Below are positions 53,521 to 64,000 of a stretch of 64,000 nt of DNA, one piece after another (the first letter of the stretch is position 1; every line of letters starts with the position of its first letter). A program made the position numbers and the translations under genes. A model generated the notes under the pieces. It had not been told where the DNA came from and did not search any database. It saw only the letters and a program-made list of their open reading frames with translations. The stretch comes from Trichoplax sp. H2 (Eukaryota > Placozoa > Uniplacotomia > Trichoplacea). The stretch spans positions 992,001 through 1,056,000 of the forward strand of contig NOWV01000008.1 in the NCBI GenBank assembly GCA_003344405.1, in the 5' to 3' direction.

Positions 53521-54470
53521 AGCGGTAATTTCAAATTTCAATTTCAAAATCGTCATTCAATGTGTCGCTAACATCTCGGCCAGCTTAACTTTCTTTCACT
53601 TTGAAATAGGAAAAAATAACTTGTTGGGTAAGATGGAGTATTTTGACTAAAATAATTCAATTTTTTATTGTCAGTGTCTCCATTTGGCTGTTTATTACAA
53701 GTGTATGTGTTCAGTGGTTAAAAATGAGCGTTAATAATCGAGTAGCCGATAGATGACGAGAACTCGAACCTAGGTGATAATTTTTCAAAGGTTGATATCA
53801 AATCTGCTGAACTGTATTGATATTTTAGTATTGCAGAGAGTGTTTTCAAGTAGAGGTGTGGTAATTTTAAGCCTTATCTGATGTTCAGAAATATCTTTTA
53901 GATACAGAGTGCAATACCTATGTAGTATTTCTCATAGCATTGCCGTAGTTTAGAGGATGCCAAACATAAATAGTTGGTATCAGAAAAAAATAATAACCAG
54001 TGAAAATTGCACTGACCAGTGTTACCGATAGCAGACTGACTGTAGAACGTTAACTCCCACCCAACCGAACTAGCGAGCGTAGTTACATTACACGGAAATC
54101 AAATGTTTCATCAAGGATTTCTCGACAAGTTCAGTGGATTTACTTATAGTACAGAGTAATAAGACATCCACGGCTAGTAATAGGTCGACTGTGACTGATC
54201 TGCAACGTAAGCAGTCAATGCCAAGCCCTTTCAGCGATTTTTACCCGACCAAACTACTGTAGTTTGCTGACATCAAACATTTCATCTCAGATTGCTCTTC
54301 GATTCATTTCATTTGTTTCAAATTCCTGGCGATTAGATAGAGTAACGTTATAGTAGGGCATAGAATCATGACATAGAAGCTATATCTCAACTTTTCAAAC
54401 GTCTCATTTTTGGTCAATTTTAGAGTGCCTTTAAATTCTTGTCGTTAAACATCGAAATTGGCTAATCAAT
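53521..54470. other. Upstream flank of MELK
   Basis: Between GTAC cluster B and the MELK start codon; presumed promoter and 5' UTR. No clear core-promoter element was identified. Confidence 0.4.
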
Positions 54471-60202
<5,732 letters not shown>

Positions 60203-62966
60203 GAAGTAATTGAGTACTACCAACTTATCATGAAATAATTGTTAGAAACATTAGAGGCGATTGTAATTGCATACGAACGAGTGATTTGTATTTCAGATTG
60301 CATTTATTGCCTCAGATACTAAACGATAAATCTTATAATTTTAAACATATACAAAGATTAGTCTGTGGGGTTATTAAAAGTATATGTATGTTAATTTAAC
60401 ATAGCAACACTTCTAACATGAGCTTTATGCCCTAGAATTGTATAACTTTTTAAGTTTGTTTGTAATTTGTAATTTAATTATACGATTTATACTGCAAAGC
60501 ACATAGATGACATACATATACATTAAATGTATTCTTTGTAATGTATCTACATTTAGTTGATTGCACTTCAATTGAAATTTTATCTGGCTATGCTATCGCT
60601 TTTATTTAAATAAATCACAGAATATGAAGTGTGTCATTTAGAATGGATATAATGATTTACTACCGGCACTGACTGCAATCAATTGTCTAACTATTTGCTA
60701 TAAATACCAGGTTAATTATTATGTTTGCTGCATTATCTGGCAGTATCGTGCTTATGATGTTATTATTTTCTGTGTAACAAATTGACTACTACTGCAACCA
60801 TGAAGGTGTTCCCAAAGGGGGTGTATTTTTAATTTTGTGGAAACGCTGTTGCAGTGTATTTAAAAATGCATTTACTGTTGTTGATGCAAAATATTGTATG
60901 GCTTATATAATCAAATTTATAACAGTCACAGGGAAAATTGGATTCCAGATTATTAAAGCAAATGCGAAAAATTAAGTTTTATGCGTGATTATTTCATGTA
61001 ATTAACACTTTAGAAACAAAGCAAATTTAAGTGTTTGCTGAAAGCTATCGTATCGTACTTTTTCCATGCTCTACGGCGATTAAGGATACCAAATGTAAAC
61101 TTGTAACTACAATTAACTCAAAAGGCGCATAAACAACATGCTTTTATCAATCAAACTTGCCTAAATTCAGTAGTTCATGGAAAGTATAATACTATACTAC
61201 GGTATTAGAAATTACTGTAAAGAAGTCAAACCTGAAGTTAAAACGATTAAGCATAGTAAATTAAATAGTTTTATTACTCGACATCTTTGAAGATAAAAAT
61301 TAATTAACAAAAGTGTTGTAGATATGATCGTCTCCGTTATTGACTCAGGATTAAGAGTACGTATCATATAACTTATGAAGAGCTCTGTCTCCATGTCGTT
61401 CTTAGAAGTCAACTTAAATACTTTTACAAAGCAGTCGCAAAATTGATTAAACCTGAAAGGAACGCAGACCGTTCTTGGAAGTAGAACTGATTTATGTCAG
61501 GAAATGAGGTGACAAGAAATTGAAGTTTTGCTATTTTATTTTTAAGATACTACAGCAAATAACAAATAGATCTGATGTCTACTTACAAAATTAATGTTTA
61601 AGTCGGGTCTGTAGTCTATTACAAGTTCTGGTATATTTCTCTCTCAAGCAAGTTGACACGTGGCCGAACATCAAGATATTTCACGATATACTATTCGATT
61701 AAAGACTAACTGCTACTTCATAAATGAATACGCATATCTCTTAGTCTTGATAGAAAGATACAGATTTCATAGCCACGCAAATGCAGTCTATGTTTTAAAA
61801 TGTGTCTGTCTGGCTTACACTTATTACATGAATTTTAATTTTCGTGCGGGTTGCAGACAACAAAAACCATTTTATAATTCGGCGTCTCATCTTATTAGCG
61901 ATGAAAAACATAGAAAATTGAGAACAATATAGATCGATGAAGCTCAAGCAGAGGGTGGAAATAGCAAGCTAAATCATAATATAGATCCGTTAGGATTAGC
62001 CCCGGAAATCTGTTATAAATGCATATTCGACTGATTATATAGTTATCAAGTGTCTGGTTTACCGATATGTGTTTCTTCTAGTGTATCTTTTGGTAATTTG
62101 TAGGCTATTTTGCTAATAATATATAATCATCCCTTTGGTTGGATAGCTAATACCGACATTTACTTAGATTTTCTACTCATATTTGTTATTTAAAAACTGG
62201 AAAAGTATTTTTAGAATCTTTAGATAGAAATTCTTAATTTATTTCTAAAATTAGATTGTGTTCAAGATCAATAGGACTTAAATGTAGACAATATCCATCC
62301 TATATAGTAAGCCATGGTAAAATGATCGGAACTAGAATAGGAGTTTAAAGTTTTCGCAACCTTAATCTTCCGAAATAGCTATTGCAATATTGATTGTATT
62401 CGTTTTCTAAATTTGTTAATGAAATTTCATCATAATTTTGACGCTTATAAGTTGATTCTTTGCTAATAACTCAACATTATTTAACTATCGCTAATGCCAT
62501 ATTCACCTAGGCTGTATTGTCTATTTTTCTTAAATTAAATACTAGTACTTTGTCCTGTAACTTATTAATAGATCTTGAACAGTGTATTCTTGTTTTTTCG
62601 ACACTCCGTAGAAGATTTAATGCACTATAAGTTGCTTTCAATGTGTAAATAGAACAACAAACTCATCTACTTTTAAGGAAAAGATACCGCAGTAAAGCAC
62701 TTACTTAATTTCGTCATATGAGTACTAAATTATTTGTGCCGTACGGTACTCTATTTTGATAATCAGTGGGTATGAATCTGCCATTTTGGATGGAGATATC
62801 ATAAAAAGCGAAGATATTGCAAGATCTTGGGCTGAGTTTCCTTACGTAAATGAAAATAAGCGAGATGAGTGTATTTGATAATCTTCCTAGAATTTTAATA
62901 ATTTGCTTCATACGCGTACAGTTAGTAAATCGATTAATTCGAATGTTAAAGTAAACAAATTCCATG
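60203..62966. other. Downstream flank of MELK, no gene recognised
   Basis: Contains the MELK 3' end; an AATAAA lies at 60609-60614 but that it is the one used is a guess. A 90-codon open frame at 61660-61932 has no recognisable domain. Upstream exons of the receptor-like gene at the right edge should lie here if that gene is intact, but I could not identify a ligand-binding-domain or M1 exon. Confidence 0.45.
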
Positions 62967-63880
62967 ACCAATTGAATTCAAGCATATTAGTAGAAAAACT
63001 AGAAAATAAATCATTAAAATAAATATTTAGCCTCACATTGGGAGCTAATTTCACTATCTTTTCTTAATAATTATTTAAGTTAAGAAAATTCGATCTATTA
63101 CATTACAACTTTCAATTTTCAAAATACAGATCGGTATTGCTATCCATAAATGAAGACTTTTGATTACCAAGGATCAAGTAGTACGTAGATGGCAAGTTTC
63201 GTTGCAAAAAAATTATATCTATTTTAGATATTGTAACTTTCAATATTCACAGTATTGATTCGCATTATTATCAATAAATTAATACTTTTGGGCAGGCTTA
63301 GGCACTTTTGGCTGGTCAATTAAGTTCAAGTATGTCAGTAAAAAGACTAGAAATTGAATATTTAGCCTGGCACCGGCAGCTAATTTCATTTTCTTTTCTT
63401 AATATTCATTTCAGTCAAGAAATTAGACCTATTCTTAGATATTGGAACTTTCAATATTCATAATGGAAATCCGTAATGCTATCCATAATTTAGACTCTTA
63501 GATAGGCTTAGTTTTTGGGCAATTAAGTTCAAGCATGTCAGTAGAAATACAAAACGAATGAACATTTAGAGTCGAACTGGCAGCTAATTTAATCATCTCT
63601 TCTTGATATTCATTTAACTTAAGAAAATTAGATCTATTTTTGTATATTATAACTTTCAATATTAATAATACAGTTCCGTATTACTTTTCATAAATGAACA
63701 CTTTCGATTACGTAGGGTAAAAAAGTATGCAGATGACAAGTTTTGTTGTAAGAAAATTACATCTATTCTTGCATACTATAATTTTCCCTATTCATAATAC
63801 AGATCCATATTACTATACATAAATGAATATTTTTGATTACCTAGGGTAAAATGGTATACATATGGCAAGTTTTGTTGCAG
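62967..63880. repeat. Compound degenerate tandem array
   Basis: Interleaved units. One contains TTCAAGCATGTCAGTAGAAA (near 62975, 63326, 63530), followed by ATATTTAGCC and GGCAGCTAATTT. Another contains AACTTTCAATATTCATAAT followed by ATCCATAAATGAA (near 63107, 63234, 63447, 63651, 63780). A third, GGTAAAA-AGTA and GATGGCAAGTTTTGTTGCA, occurs near 63180, 63715 and 63845. The array stops exactly at the splice acceptor of the next exon. Confidence 0.8.
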
Positions 63881-64000
63881 TGGCGAATATTTGGCACATT
63901 AACCCTTTCTTACACTCTTACCCTTTGAAAGAGACTAGTCCTACAACCCGTCGCGTTGCTGATGGACTATGGCTCATAACGCTGTCCATATTACTCCTGC
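63881..64000 (+). CDS. Ionotropic glutamate receptor-like exon (partial)
   Basis: An open segment after a TTGTTGCAG acceptor, read with GCG at 63883 and continuing past the window edge. The translation contains NIWHINPF, then ETSPTTRRVADGLWLITL followed by SILLL. In iGluRs a Trp in the M2 pore loop, a Ser-Pro, then Arg-Ile/Val-x-x-Gly-x-Trp opening helix M3 come in this order and spacing, just before the SYTANL motif that would lie outside the window. The pore-loop tip lacks the usual small or Gln residues, so the channel would be atypical or the copy decayed. No upstream exon was found. Family assignment is by pattern only and uncertain. Confidence 0.5.

Noticed and set aside
61660-61932. 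90-codon + strand frame downstream of MELK
   Set aside because: No similarity recognised; base composition is like the flanks. It cannot be supported as a gene from sequence alone.

Overview
The window looks like nuclear DNA of an early-branching animal. It is AT-rich, the genes have many exons, introns are mostly 50-500 bases with a few of about 3 kb, and every gene recognised has animal relatives with full domain architecture. A placozoan (Trichoplax/Hoilungia type) is my best guess. That rests on base composition, compactness and gene content; no marker gene here proves it.

Seven protein genes can be supported, all assembled by hand from splice sites with continuous reading phase. On the + strand: the last exons of a villin-type headpiece protein (1-1039), a complete MELK kinase gene (54471-60202, 23 exons, 621 aa), and at the right edge one exon resembling the pore region of an ionotropic glutamate receptor (63881-64000). 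On the - strand: three complete SLC6 sodium/chloride-coupled transporters, called here SLC6-I (3284-8053, 606 aa), SLC6-II (28883-35414, 594 aa) and SLC6-III (39885-46309, 586 aa), and a polycystin-2-like TRPP channel (15697-25759, 20 exons, 768 aa) lying between SLC6-I and SLC6-II.

The three transporters share all internal intron positions and almost all exon lengths (135, 211-214, 133, 135, 104, 125, 113, 132, 100, 101, 168-171 nt), so they are one local duplication family. II and III are adjacent and more alike; I is separated by the channel gene and is more diverged. All keep the sodium-site signature and most chloride-site residues, but have Gly where monoamine transporters have the TM1 Asp. 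They are predicted carriers of amino acids or related zwitterions (GABA, taurine, creatine, glycine class), substrate unknown.

The rest is gene-poor: 8.1-15.7 kb, 36.8-39.9 kb, 46.3-54.5 kb and 60.2-63.0 kb. It holds several independent degenerate tandem arrays (5.35, 12.5, 15.1 and 63.0 kb), two clusters of a GTAC-centred palindromic repeat (35.6-36.7 and 52.7-53.5 kb), a small fold-back element inside the first cluster, and a perfect 27-bp inverted repeat near 50.9 kb. These non-coding structures are the least explained material in the window.
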